Part shown: positions 23,274 through 34,747 of the stretch, in pieces | Layout of the letters: each line of letters begins with the position of its first letter | Position numbering within the stretch: the stretch's first letter is position 1 | Assembly (NCBI GenBank): GCA_029582165.1 | Contig: CM055882.1 | Span: forward strand, 17,501,867-17,565,866 | Length of the DNA stretch: 64,000 nt | Origin: Portulaca oleracea | Taxonomy: Eukaryota; Streptophyta; Magnoliopsida; Caryophyllales; Portulacaceae | Direction of reading: 5' to 3' | Made by a program: the position numbers and the translations under genes | Notes under the pieces: generated by a model | What the model was told of the DNA's origin: nothing | What the model saw: only the letters and a program-made list of their open reading frames with translations | Database searches by the model: none

Positions 23274-26271
23274 GTTCAACTCATCCTTTAAACGGTTGTA
23301 CACTATCTAAACAACTACACTTCATACATCTACGTAACTACACCTTAAAAATAGTTTTTTACAATATTTGTTGTGATTTTCAACCCAATTTGGACTTTGG
23401 ATTATGAAAAAACACACTGATCTAAACTTTGAATGATTTAAAGAAACATTGATCTGAACTTTGAATAATTAAAAAAAAAGCTACTTATTATCTCTAAATC
23501 ATTAAATAGTTTTTTTAAAACCAAAACCTTATTTTATTACCTATGCGCATGCATACCATCAACCAACAGGACATTAACCGAATATGAAAATAATCCTACA
23601 GCAAAGCATTCTGGCTTTCGGCGATCAACATCCTAGCTAGGTAATATAGTGTATTATTCTGATTTACGATCACATGGGGAAAGGCCATTATATATAGACT
23701 CCATATTTAGCTATGTCCACCCGTGATTTTATAAATTTTGGACTAATTTAGTTGTAAGTAATTTTAATTGGCAGAACTCACCACTTTTTTAATTGCTCCC
23801 TTGGTTTCATATTAATTGAGTCTTTAACTAAATTTTGAATGTTAATTACTCATAAATTAGGATGAGTTACAATATGAAATTACCATCATTAGAAAGATAC
23901 TTTATCCAAAATTACAATGAAAGTAATTTCATACCGTAACTCATTTTAATTTGTGAATAATTAACGGTCAAAATTTAGTGAAGGTGTCAATTAATATTGA
24001 ATAGAGAGAGTAACTTAATATGATATGTCTTTTGGCACAAGATGTTTATTAAGTGTCTGATTCTTAATCAAATTAGTACACTTATAATTTTTTTATACTA
24101 ATTTTTTCAATAGTAAGTGTTAATTGTCATTATAAAGCTTTGGACATATACGAATGATACCTTAATCGAATCAACCTTATCATTTAGATATATTTAGGTA
24201 TTTTTTAGACATATAAAAAATAATGAATAAAATATAACTTCATGCAATTTATACGTGAAATTATGACTAAAATATGGTTTATTTCAATTTAGCAGACAAT
24301 AATAAGGCTTTGGGTTTTTTGCATTTTGGACCCCGAACTTTAGGGGTATTTATATTATGAACTTTAGGAGTTTTCAACATTAACTTTCTAGACCCTAAAG
24401 TTTCTAGGCTGAATAAAAAAGGATCTTAAAGTTTGTGGGCTGAAGAAAAAGGCCCCTGTCTCATTCTTTATTTTCCTCTCATGTTTGAATTTATCTCCCG
24501 ATTGACGTCAAAACTTCAGAACTATGGTTAAAACTAATATTGAAGCTATAATACACCTCTCTTATTCATGCCGGGGCTACCTAGACCCCTGAGTACATGG
24601 TTTTAAGTAACTGCAACATGAATAAAAGAGGTTTATTATAACTTTATTATCAGTTTTGACCTTAGTCTTAAAGTTTGATGCCAATCGTGAGAGAAACTCT
24701 AACATGGAAAGAAAAAGAAAAATGTGAAACAAGCTTTTTTTTCACCTCACAAACTTTAGGGTTCTTTTTTTTCAGCCTACAAACTTTAGGATCCAAAAAG
24801 TTAAAGTTGAAAACCAAGGGTCCAGAATATAAATACCCCTAAAATTCGGGATCCAAAATGCAAAAAACCCTTTTAAAAATAGGGCAAGATACTAAAAATT
24901 GAGTTGCCCAATACTCATATCATTTTGGAACTTAGTAATACAAAACTTCGCAAGCCTTTGTTCGAATATCCCGTCATTCATTTTACGTCATATATGCCCT
25001 AGTTATCCTCTGACTTCTATGGTACTCTCTAAATAGATTTACAATTGTAAATATTATGTATTAGAAATTTCTAAACCTTCAAGCTGTAGCCAAATGACTA
25101 ACTAGTTTTCTACGTGATTGTTGCCTCAACAGGAAGTGGCGTCCTATTAGTTCCCTACGCATTAGCATCTGGAGGATGGTTGAGTTTGATCCTCCTTTTC
25201 ACATTATCAATGGCAGCTACATACACCGGCATCCTCATAAAACGATGTATGGAAGTCGACCCAAGCATCAAAACCTATGCCAACATAGGGGGCCATGCAT
25301 TCGGACATATTGGCGAAATAATAGTATCTATTATCCTCTATAGTGACCTATACATGGTGGACACAGGCTTTTTGATCTTAGAAGGTGACAACCTCCATAG
25401 CCTTTTTCCAGAAGTAGCAATCCAAGTATTCGGAATTACATTAGATGGCAAAGCAAGTTTTATAATCATCATCGCTCTCGTTCTCCTACCTTCGGTTTGG
25501 CTGGACAACCTAAGTGTCCTGGCTTACATATCTGCGAGTGGCGTCCTAGCTTCGTTCTTGATACTCGGATCCGTCTTTTGGGTTGGAGCATTTGATGGTG
25601 TTGGGTTCCATTCGAAAGGGTCCATGTTTATGTTAAAAGGGATACCAACAACTTTGAGTCTATACATGTTATGCTACGCTTCACATCCCGTTATCCCTGC
25701 CTTGTACACTTCCATGAAAAAGAAGCGGCATTTTTCCAAGGTGTTATTGATATGCTTTTTCCTATCAACCATCATCTATGTCTCAATGGCTGTCTTAGGG
25801 TACTTGATGTTCGGTCCAGGGGTCGAATCGCAGATCACATTGAGCCTACCAACAGATAAACTCGCTTCCCAAATCGCCATCTACACTACATTGATTACTC
25901 CCTTAGCAAAGTACGCACTTCTTCTTAAGCCTGTGGTGATTTCAACAGAGAGTTGGTTCCCAATTGGTTACCAAAAGAAGAAGCATTTCAAGATCTTCAT
26001 TCGGACGACATTGGTCGCAACGCAAGTGATTGTAGCATTGGCACTGCCTTTCTTTGGACATCTCATGTCACTCGTGGGAGCTTTGTTGAGTGCAACTGCT
26101 TCACTAGCAATTCCTTGCTTATGCTACTTGAAGATTTCAAAACTTAATGACTTAAGATTGGGGGTCATTGAGAGAGCATTTATATACGGTATTGTAGTCT
26201 CAAGTGTTTTCATTGTGGTGTTTGGTACCTATACTTCTTTATTGGACATACTAGCAGAAATTAGGTTATAA
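21856..26271 (+). CDS. AVT1: AVT1-family vacuolar amino acid transporter (AVT1H-like)
   Basis: Two exons, 21856-22006 and 25133-26271, joined G|GA across a GT-AG intron of 3126 bp, give 429 aa. The join restores the family motif ..FNGLNTILG-SGVLLVPYALASGGW. This is the transmembrane amino acid transporter family (Aa_trans), with about 10-11 hydrophobic segments from residue 40 to the end. The N-terminus is short and hydrophilic (MDGQDC.., EPLLEAAE). AVT1 proteins move neutral amino acids across the tonoplast driven by protons; that role is known for the family, and the substrate here is not visible. The length matches the short AVT1H-type members (about 430 aa) rather than the 530-550 aa ones. 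The frame is intact, so it looks functional. The intron carries a MITE, an ATT microsatellite and a foldback. A possible poly(A) signal AATAAA follows at about 26348. Confidence 0.92.
23243..23272. repeat. (TTA)n microsatellite in AVT1 intron
   Basis: About ten uninterrupted TTA units within the first intron. Confidence 0.9.
23796..24010. mobile_element. Stowaway-like MITE in AVT1 intron
   Basis: CTCCCTTGGTTTCATATTAA at the left and an inverted copy ending 'attgaatagagagag' at the right, followed by TA. Almost the whole 215 bp folds back on itself (for example gttaattactcataaattagg against its inverse). Confidence 0.7.
24312..24870. repeat. Foldback element, two 250+ bp inverted arms, in AVT1 intron
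   Basis: The left arm begins GGGTTTTTTGCATTTTGGAC and the right arm ends with its inverse (ccaaaatgcaaaaaaccc). Homology continues through most of the element to a short loop near 24575-24600 (ctagacccctgagtacatgg). The arms include repeated 'aaagtttg.gggctga' phrases. It carries no ORF. Transcription through the intron would give a long hairpin. Confidence 0.8.
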
Positions 26272-27839
26272 TTACTTCTAATTGACAAGGTTGAACTACA
26301 TTGAAATCTCCATTTTGTTATTTATGATTGGTAAATGGTTACATATGAATAAAATTCTATTCATTTTTGTTTCTATATCCTAAAGCTTTATTGTTCAATA
26401 TTGTATTCTTTATGCTCTGGATCTATTAACTCTTACAAACGACAAGCGCTACAATCAATTTTTGGTCGAAAATGATAAACATCTTGACACAAGATAACTC
26501 TCAACCATCTTGCATTTATTCTAAATCACTAATAAAGTGAAATGTAAGTGTATTTAAATCATTCTAAAGGTACGTTTCATTATTTTTAGGGTTACTACAA
26601 CTTATAAACAATTTATTAATAATTATTTATTTATATTTATTTCATAAAAATAAAACTATATATGTATAAAATGTGGATTTTCTACTATGATTGATAAAAT
26701 TAGGCTATATTTGTATTTTTTCACCTAGCTAATAAGTATTATATTATTATAATTGATAAATATATATAATTATTAAAGAAAATATTAATAAAATTTACAA
26801 AAATGTGAAATATGAACAATTCAAGATGGTTAAGAACCATCTTGAGTCAAGATGGTTATCATGGTCCTTGTTTGGTAAGGTTGCATGTTCAGGAGAGAAG
26901 GGGGAGCGATTGTTATATGGTCCATTGTAATGTAACTAACCCGTATACCACTTATATTAAATTTTTAAAAAATCATTATTGATTACAAAATTAATTGTTA
27001 ATTTATCGATATTATTACAAAATTTATTAATGTTTTTTAAATTTATAATTTCTTTATAAAAAATCATTAATAAAAAATTAATATATTTTTATGTATGTGG
27101 TGTACGTAGGTAGGTCACGGCCGTGGATGGTATAATGTGCGGAAAGGGAGGGCGGGGGGAGACAATCATAATTTTTCAAACTTGTGCCAAAAGAAAAAGT
27201 TCCATACTTTTGGCAACTTACTATATATTAAATTACAAAAAGGGAAGCACCAGACTAGAACATAGTTTATTTTATGAAAAATGGGAAAGGGGAGCTATAC
27301 TAAAGACTTTGTTCATAAAATTGTACATGTCCAGTGAAGTTTGATCATTGAGTGCATCTGACCCTTCATCCACCATACTCTCAACTTCTTCTTTATAGGG
27401 TGGTACCAAGTGATAGCATGTGCTGCTTTGTCCCCCCACCCTCTTTGTATAATAAATATTACGTGCATCTAGAGCATATGTTATGGATAGGTATTAGTGG
27501 ATAATTAATTATGTTATTAGAAGTATGTGAACAACTGCTGATAGATAGAGTGAACAATTATACTATTGAGAGTGAACAACATGAAGGCACAAGTGAATAA
27601 TTAATTAATTATGCTATTGAGATTTATGCTATTGAGTGTTGTACAACATGAAGGCATGAGTGAATAATTATACTATTGAGGGTGAATAACAACTATATTT
27701 GGCGCACATGCTCTTGGAACATGTAACAAATTGCACTCTTTGTATGGCTAACACAAGTAATAAATTCAAAGACCTTACTCAAATTACCAAATTTGTTTCA
27801 CAAATAAAGAAGAAGCATTATTATCAGAATTCTTGGTTT
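26272..27839. other. AVT1 3' flank with MITE-like repeats; no gene
   Basis: An AT-rich element at about 26485-26870 starts near 'acatcttgacacaagat' and ends near 'accatcttgagtcaagatgg'. It shares these ends and internal blocks (aaatttttatac, tcacctagctaata/tcatctaggtgaaaa) with the interrupted element at 54150-55090. Around 27465-27720 short repeats of 'gtgaataattatactattgag' and 'caacatgaaggca' occur, flanked by 'tctagagcatatg' and 'catgctcttgg', which looks like another MITE. No coding sequence was recognised. Confidence 0.45.
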
Positions 27840-28156
27840 GTAAGCATCTCATGAGCTACATCAAATCACCCTCCATCGTTATCCTCTGAAGCCCGTACTG
27901 CTTGGCCACCTTCAAAGTGAGGACTACTGCTTTTGCTTCTTCAGTTAATGGCCATCAGAAAGTTGTCCCCTTTCCCTCTTTCCACTACTTCAATGTCACC
28001 CAAATGATTATGAATGACAAACCCCCAACCATATATACCAGTCTTAACTCTCCATCCATTAAAACTAATCTTGTAAACCCCAAGGTCAAGATGACACCAA
28101 AAAATTTGAAGTGCCTGACACGAAGCCCCCTCCAAGGTTTCGCGCAGGAGCCTGTA
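27840..28156 (-). pseudogene. Fragment of RNase H-like (RVT_3) domain protein
   Basis: The - strand encodes GVYKISFNGWRVKTG followed by YGWGFVIHNHLGDI, then EAKAVVLTLKVAKQYGL and ITMEGDL. This matches the N-terminal half of plant RNase H-like domains (RVT_3) of the kind found after LINE-type reverse transcriptases and in derived host-like proteins. The expected catalytic start D in 'NFDGA' is changed (SFNGW). The upstream coding part ends where the CACTA terminus begins (28160), so the insertion cut this sequence. It is non-functional. Confidence 0.7.
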
Positions 28157-28159
28157 TAT

Positions 28160-28640
28160 CACTACAAGAAAAGTGCTCATTTACGACGGGAATACCCGTC
28201 TTAAAAGGTCTAGTTGCCGTCGTAAATGATCATCTACGACAGGTTAGTGTCCCGTCGTGAGCCGTCGTAGAAACTGGCGCCGCAATTGATCACTAACGAC
28301 CAACCCCTCGTAGATGTGTTTGCGTACAATTAAGACGGGATTTTTTCCCGTCGTAAATGTGTTTGTGTACAATTAAGACGGGATTTTTTTCCCGTCGTAG
28401 ATGAGTGAAAGCAATTAAGACGGGAATTTTTCTCGTCGTAGATGAGCTGTAGCAATTAAGACGGGTTACGCATCCCATCGTAGATGAGTATCTGAGCATC
28501 TAAGATGGAGTTTTGGCCCGCCTTAGAAGGATCAAACCAATTGAGACGGTTTTTCATCCCGTCGTAGATGAGCACAAAGCATTAGGCCAAGCTTCTGCTT
28601 AAGACGGGTCTTGTTCCCATCGTATATGAATGTAATCATT
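28160..28640. repeat. CACTA terminus with subterminal GACGGG repeats
   Basis: After the CACTACAAGAA tip, at least ten copies of a short motif GACGGG/CCCGTC occur. Several are paired as small palindromes (gacgggattttttcccgtc) with a spacing of about 50-60 bp in a repeating frame 'caattaagacggg..cccgtcgtagatgag'. Such arrays are the binding sites for the TNPA-type protein in known CACTA elements. Confidence 0.85.
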
Positions 28641-29306
28641 CATCATAATAATTCATGGTAATTGAAATACAATTTTTGCTCCTGATAAACACTAAGAGAA
28701 CCTATTTATCCTGTCATGAGTACATTTCAAACTCTAATATAAGTGTCTTCCACCTGTCATTTTATAATACAATTTTACATTTAATAATAACATAATTATT
28801 ACAAGGAATAAAATGACAATTATCACAACCCATGATCGAATTCATAACGTGTACAAATATATATACCCAAGTATGAGTAATATTCTCATAAGATAGTAAT
28901 GTTTTCTAGTGCAAAGAACACTATAGTTATCATATAACAAAAGATCACCTAGAATATGATGATTTATATAAACCAAACGCTATTTAGCAAAAAATGGCTT
29001 GACGCAAGATTCTTAAAGGCCAATACCAAAAGGGCCAAGTATCACCTAGGCTATGAAGATTAATAAATACCAAAAGTTTGATTGCAGCTCCTGTAGCATG
29101 AGTTGCAACAAAATGAGGTGTCAGCAACATTCTTGAAGGCCAAAACCAAAAGGGCCAAACTGCACAAAAAAAATAAAAAAAACAGATTAATACCCATATC
29201 TTTGATTATTTAACACACATATGTATCAAAGAAAACGAGAAAACCAAACATTGAGAAAATTTGAAGGCGTGGGATAATCTGTCATTAACCAAGTGTAAGT
29301 GGGACA

Positions 29307-29590
29307 TTGAGAGAGATGGAGGGCTGCCCTAGAAGAAGAATATTTGAATCCTTCTCCATCTTTATCGACAATCTCCTAAGACACATTGACAAATATGGGT
29401 TGCAAGGCATCTTTAGGAAGTTTGGAAAAGTGCTTGGAGTGTACATACCTCAGAAGGCATCTTTAGCAATGATATGGGTGAAAAAAGGAAAACAAGGGTC
29501 CAAGTTGGTGAAGGTTCCAACTCCTAACATTGGGTTTGGTGGTTGCCTGGGCTATTGCACGAGCTTAGAAAAGCTTGGGAAGGTTTAATT
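29307..29590 (+). pseudogene. Captured fragment of an RRM (RNA-binding) protein gene
   Basis: A forward frame gives SFSIFIDNLLRHIDKYGLQG followed by IFRKFGKVLGVYIPQK, the start of an RNA recognition motif with its RNP2 (IFIDNL), first helix and second strand. The RNP1 strand and the rest of the fold are missing. After YIPQK the sequence changes to an unrelated Lys/Gly-rich tail (SKLVKVPTPN.GFGGCLG), which may be another piece of the same donor protein. It lies inside the CACTA element on the strand opposite to the transposase genes. It is a gene fragment, not a working gene. Confidence 0.6.
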
Positions 29591-30067
29591 TGTCAAAGTA
29601 ATTAGGTTAATCTAAACCTACATATAAAAGCGGCTAATTTGAGATATGTCCCAAATGTTATTTTCCCATTATACCCTTACCTTGAAATCTAAACCTACAT
29701 ATAAAAGTTAGTTTGCTAGGAATCTATTTTTTTGTAAGTACTAACATTCCTGGGGCTTGTGGCATGTTTTGTTGTCCCAAATGTGTTGTGCTCTAGGTTT
29801 ACAAAAAAATGATATTAGAGGCCATTGAGCCCACTCATTCAACAAAAAAGAGTGCCAACTAGCACTACAAAGTCTGAAGCACTCAAGCAGAAGAAGAGTG
29901 CAGCGAAATATAGCAAAAACCAAAAGCACAACAATAAAATATTACAACCAGTAGCTACAACAAGTGCAACAGCAGCATCTGACAATAATATTACAGTTTT
30001 TTACATTGAAAATTTGGACCCTAGGAATGTTATTACTATTCTGGCACTAATCATCTTGTACATCACA

Positions 30068-30133
30068 TGCAAGTTTGTTGGATAAGAAACTCAGGTAAAG
30101 GCCAAGTTTGTTGGATAAGAAACTCAGGTAAAG
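30068..30133 (+). repeat. Tandem duplication of a 33-34 bp unit
   Basis: The phrase 'caagtttgttggataag' plus 'aaactcaggtaaag' occurs twice, back to back, immediately before the captured PPR fragment. The 'caggtaaag' inside resembles a splice donor. Confidence 0.8.
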
Positions 30134-30139
30134 GCTTCA

Positions 30140-30466
30140 AGATAGTGAACTTAAATTTGTTGAGGTTGATCAGTGCTACGAGTTCGCTTTTCGGAGGGGG
30201 AAGAAGCTCAGCGAGAGAGGTAAGTTGCCTAGCTCTATGATTAGTGTCCTGGGTCGGTTGCGGAAAGTTGATGTTGCTCAGAATGTGTTTGATAATGTTG
30301 TGAATGTGGGTATCGGGAATACTACTTATACTTATTCCACTTTTATTAGTGTATATGGTCGACGTGGGTTTGTTAAGCAGGCTATTGGGGTTTTTCAGAT
30401 GAGGAAGAATGAAGGGCTCAAGCCTAATTTGGTCACTTACAATGCAATTATTGACGTTTGTCCTAA
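30140..30466 (+). pseudogene. GUN1: Captured fragment of a GUN1-like PPR gene
   Basis: One open frame reads CYEFAFRRGKKLSERGKLPS, then SMISVLGRLRKVDVAQNVFD, then TYTYSTFISVYGRRGF and LKPNLVTYNAIIDVC. These are about two and a half pentatricopeptide repeats. The order and wording (..YEFA..R....GKL.S.MIS.LGR.GKV..A...F, then GNT.Y..S..ISAYGRSG, then GL.PNLVTYNA.IDACGKGG) fit the N-terminal repeats of plant GUN1, a chloroplast PPR-SMR protein in plastid-to-nucleus signalling. The frame ends in TAA just after 'VCPKSP', where GUN1 would continue. It sits within the CACTA element, on the + strand. Confidence is high for PPR and moderate for GUN1 specifically. Confidence 0.7.
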
Positions 30467-31039
30467 GTCACCTTAAATTGGGATAGTGGTAGTGCTGAAT
30501 GTGGAGAAAATAATAGGGTCATGGAGATTTTTGGCCAGCTTGCAGGTGAAAGATCTTTTACTGCCAGGAAATTTAACCAAGAAAGACAGGAGAGCTCCTT
30601 AGCATCATGGGAGTATTTCACATGATGTATGAGCTGCACTTCTATTTTTGTTTCTTGTACAACTACAAGTGTGAAATCATGCCTACAAACAAATGGACTT
30701 TTTCGTACTCAAGAGCCATCCAACTCATCAAAATCCTAACAATGGGAAGAGGTATGAAACTAGGTGTGTTTGCTCTCATCAAAGTATAATCATTGAGGGG
30801 AATTTAGTCACAATTCGATTCACACAGTTAGAGACAAATAAGAATCCAAATCCAATTCAATGTTCCAACAGACTAATCCACCAATCATGAATTCATGCAT
30901 AAATAGAAAATTTCAACCATGACGAGGATTTCCAAGTTCATAGGGAGATTGCCACTATTATTGCAAACAGTGAGAACAAAGAATCAATATTAGAAAAGGA
31001 GAAACCTGCTATGTCCATGATTGAGCATTGCTGGAGTGC

Positions 31040-34000
31040 TTAAACAGTCGGAGAAGATGGCGCTGGAATGTCGGTTCCTTGTGGACAAATGCGCTCACTA
31101 AGTTTCTGGACATGGTCGTATAACTTGTCCATATCTCTTCTTTGACTAGCAACAACCTTTTCATTATCAGCTTCAATTTTCTCAGCTCTTGCTGTTAATT
31201 CCCTAATTAGTTTGTCTTTCTCTTGGACTTGAGCTCTAAGCTCTACCTTACTCGGTGTAGGCCCTCTAAGAGTTCGAGGTGTAACACCATATCCAAAGCA
31301 TGCTACATGTCCCTTCTCTTGAGGCCCAAATGATATCTCCACCAATTCTAACGTAGACAAGGGTGGATCTTGTTTTTCGTTTTCCACTATTTCATCCTGT
31401 TCAAAATGTAAAATTATAAGAACTAACACAAATAAACACAATATCAAATTATAAAATTGTAGTAACTACGGCAAAATAAAAGGGGTTGTAAAAATAATAG
31501 ATAGATAAGTCATATATATACTTCTTGATCTAACTCATTCAAAGCACGAGCCTTTCCTAGTCTGGATGCCATGAAAACTTCATAAAGGCTCGGTTCCTTG
31601 CCATCTTTGCCTCCCTATAAATAGATAAGAATTAAGCTATAAGGATTAGATTAAGACAACATTGTAGTTAATAAGCTATAAATACATAGAATTTAAGCCA
31701 AAGGCGTAGTGGTTTAAAACTGAAAGCAACTATTCATACCAAGTCTTCATAGATGATTTGTCGAATTGGTTTGCTCCCAGTACGGGATTGCATGGTTAAA
31801 TTAGCTCTATTTTCAGAATTTCTAACACTCAGTATCTACAATTTGCCAGCGTATATTAGGTCATTAAAATAGTTCCCCAAAGAGACTAACTATACAAATG
31901 AATGGTCCATTATGTAAGATACACAATAAATTAAGTAGTTACGTGAACGTCCGGGTCAGTGTAATGCTCTAATACGAGCCACTCCCAATCTTCTTTGACC
32001 ACAGCCTTGGGGATATTATCCTGTTTTAGTGCATCCTTTATGTCCGAGACCTGTTTTAGATGTAGTTGTTTCATTTCACCTCGCCAATTTTTCCATAGCC
32101 CCTTCGCATAGCGCATGACCTCAAAGCGAGCATTCTCAATTCCTGTAAACTTATCCTACCACACAAAAATATTTAAGAGATCGAAAAGTAAATAAATTGC
32201 ATGATATCACTTATTCTAACATTTCAGATTAATCTCATAACTTAACAATAGTTGAAAATCTCATGCCCTACCACAATAGCATCCCATAACTTGTCCAAAT
32301 GCTTGCCATCAATTTCATTCCAGCTATGCACTTTTACCGGCAACATGTTCCGATCACGAACAAGTTTCCCAACATGCGTTGAGAATGCACCTCTATTGTC
32401 ACCAACCAGTCCTTTGTTGTAGAAGATGACATAAAGCTTTTGTCCAGGCCTCAAAGCAGCTACTTTTCTTACCTTGTTTCTCCCTTGCGGTTTCCAATTG
32501 ATGCTTCTTTTTCGTGTTTTTTTTCAGAGGATCTACAAAATGTAAAATAATCAATTAATTTGCCACCCTATTCTAGCCCTTTTTGACATTTCCAATCAAT
32601 TTTGACCTGAAAAATTGTCAAATGTGTGATAGAAGAGATATCAAACCCCAAAGCAAATTGCTCACTACCACAAACAAGGGGCTTGGAATATGTGATGGAA
32701 GGACATATTAGGGATATGACAGCACCAATGGACCATAGAAGAAGCAAATAACAAGGTACAAACACCCAGCAAATAACAATAAAAAATTTAAAAAAAGCTA
32801 CAAACAGCTGCAGCAAATAAGGGACAGAAATGGGAGAACAAAGAAACCCACCTAGTATGTGAGCTGGAATTTCAGACCTAATATCCAAAAATTCAAGATT
32901 TCATTTTTGAACATGCAACTACTAAATATGTAACTACAATCAACAAGGACTAATGATACTTAGCTTAAAACTGGATAAGAGTGCATAAAATCACACTATA
33001 GTTACTGTAAGTAACACAACCAAAAGTAAGAATGCATACCAATAACCAACAGGAAACCTGCAACCAACCAAAGAAGCAAATAGACCCTTTCAAAGAGAGT
33101 TTTCTCCGCAGTTTCAAGATGTGTCATTGATTTTTGGATGGAGGGAATATGCTAACTGTTTATGTTAGGTTTTGTTTTGCCACTTCATATGAGTCCTAAT
33201 TGATTACTTAATTAGTAAAAAGCAATTGATTCTTGCAAGTCTTCTGACCATCAAATTCAAGGGGGGGGGGAGATTGAATTTTTTGCAAGTCTTCTCGGAA
33301 TTTTATATGTTTTTAAGAGGAGATAGAGTGTCAAAAAAGATGGGGGTGAAAAAAAAACCATACTAATTAATTATTACCTGAATTGCTCAGAGTTGCAGAG
33401 TTTCCCATCTCACCCAAGGAATCACCTTCACTACGACTACCATTTGCCTGTGCTCCTGTTGATCCTTGACCCACATTCAACCTTTCATCACTTGTATTAT
33501 TTGTAGAATTACCTTGTAGGATTTCACGCAACCTTTATAAAAACAACACAACTAATAAATGTAACTTCCAAGGGGAGATACGACATCATTAACCACAACA
33601 ATTGTAATTACAATACATAAATAATGGAACAATTACAAAAAATCACAATATTATTGATACCATTCTGGAAGTGGCTCATTCAAACCAAGAGGCACGCCTT
33701 GATTCACATCACCTCCACTACGAGCTGGCACGTGACGGTTCACATCTTCTTCAGGTAATACCTGTAGTACATAAGTGGGATAAAGTGGGATAATTAATTC
33801 CCTATCATAAAAAGGCACTTCACTAGTGAATTGTATGTAATCACACGAACAATTATTTTTTGTTCAAATAACCCCTTCCCAATCTTTCCCCCTTCTTCCT
33901 AGTCTCCTAGTAACAGTATAGGTAGCTATCTTGAAATGCTAAGAATATGGTAGTCACAGGAACAATTCTTGTTCTCTATCTGATGAAATTCATTTTGAAA

Positions 34001-34542
34001 TGCTAAGGTTTCCGCCTACCAACTGAGGTGTCACTTGGTTCTCTATCTGATGAAATTCTGCTGATGTTCCTCTAGAGAAGAACTCAAACTGTATTACCCA
34101 TGCTCAACTGTTTTGGTAATTACTGATTGTACACTACCAAAAAGCACACACAAGTACTAGATAGTTGACGTATACAAAAGAGTGGAAAGGAAGACAATAT
34201 GATACGAACTTCAAGGGTGGAAGATTAGGTGACATAGTTGACGTATAAAGTATTACTCACCAACCTTAAAATTACGTTAATAATTTGGTAGACAATATGA
34301 TACAAACTTCAAGGATTAAACACTACAAGTACCTCATTGTCCTTTGCAGCTCCACCTCCATCATGCAACTCATTGTTAGAAACCAAACCAAGGCCTTTGG
34401 TGCTCACGTTTTGTGTTGGAGATTTCAGTGGTACTGGAGATTTGGGACAAGGGTTTACCTTCAAGGTAGCAAGCCGCCCTCGAGTTAGAGAACCAGGTGC
34501 TACATACTTTGCTTTCGTTGTGCCCTTTACCGAAGTAGCCAT
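31040..34542 (-). CDS. TNPA-like CACTA protein (Transposase_24 / Ptta-En/Spm family)
   Basis: Eight exons can be traced on the - strand: 34542-34333, 33761-33661, 33532-33378, 32532-32272, 32155-31943, 31835-31740, 31614-31522 and 31396-31040. All have GT donors and AG acceptors. The N-terminal part is low complexity (MATSVKGTTKAKYVAPGS; then N/S/G-rich). The core has LRPGQKLYVIFYN, GKHLDKLWDAIV, FTGIENARFEVMRYAKGLWK, EDWEWLV and later SENRANLTMQSRTGSKP and LYEVFMASRLGKARAL, typical of the family. The C-terminus is a coiled coil (VELRAQVQEKDKLIRELTAR). TNPA-type proteins bind the subterminal repeats and help excision. One flaw: exon 4 has a run of eight A at its start; seven would keep the frame, so the copy may carry a 1-bp shift or use another splice. 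Confidence 0.75.
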
Positions 34543-34747
34543 GAACCCTATAAAATAATTCAAACAAAAGTGAACAATAATACATGAGAATGTAAAGAGG
34601 TATTCACATATAAAGGAGATAAATGTATAAAGCTCGGATAATAATAAATATTAATACATATTAACATTACTTTCACATCGTGGTCAACATACAACCTACA
34701 AAAACATATGAAGATTTGATAGCATACAACAATACCATGATGGAAAC

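Noticed and set aside
29825..30085. 86-aa ORF with a hydrophobic C-terminus
   Set aside because: It could be another captured fragment (tail-anchor-like end), but I recognise no family, so it is not called.
34321..34331. Second CACTACAAG motif
   Set aside because: It lies at the TNPA exon 1 donor inside the element, lacks subterminal repeats and is read as chance.
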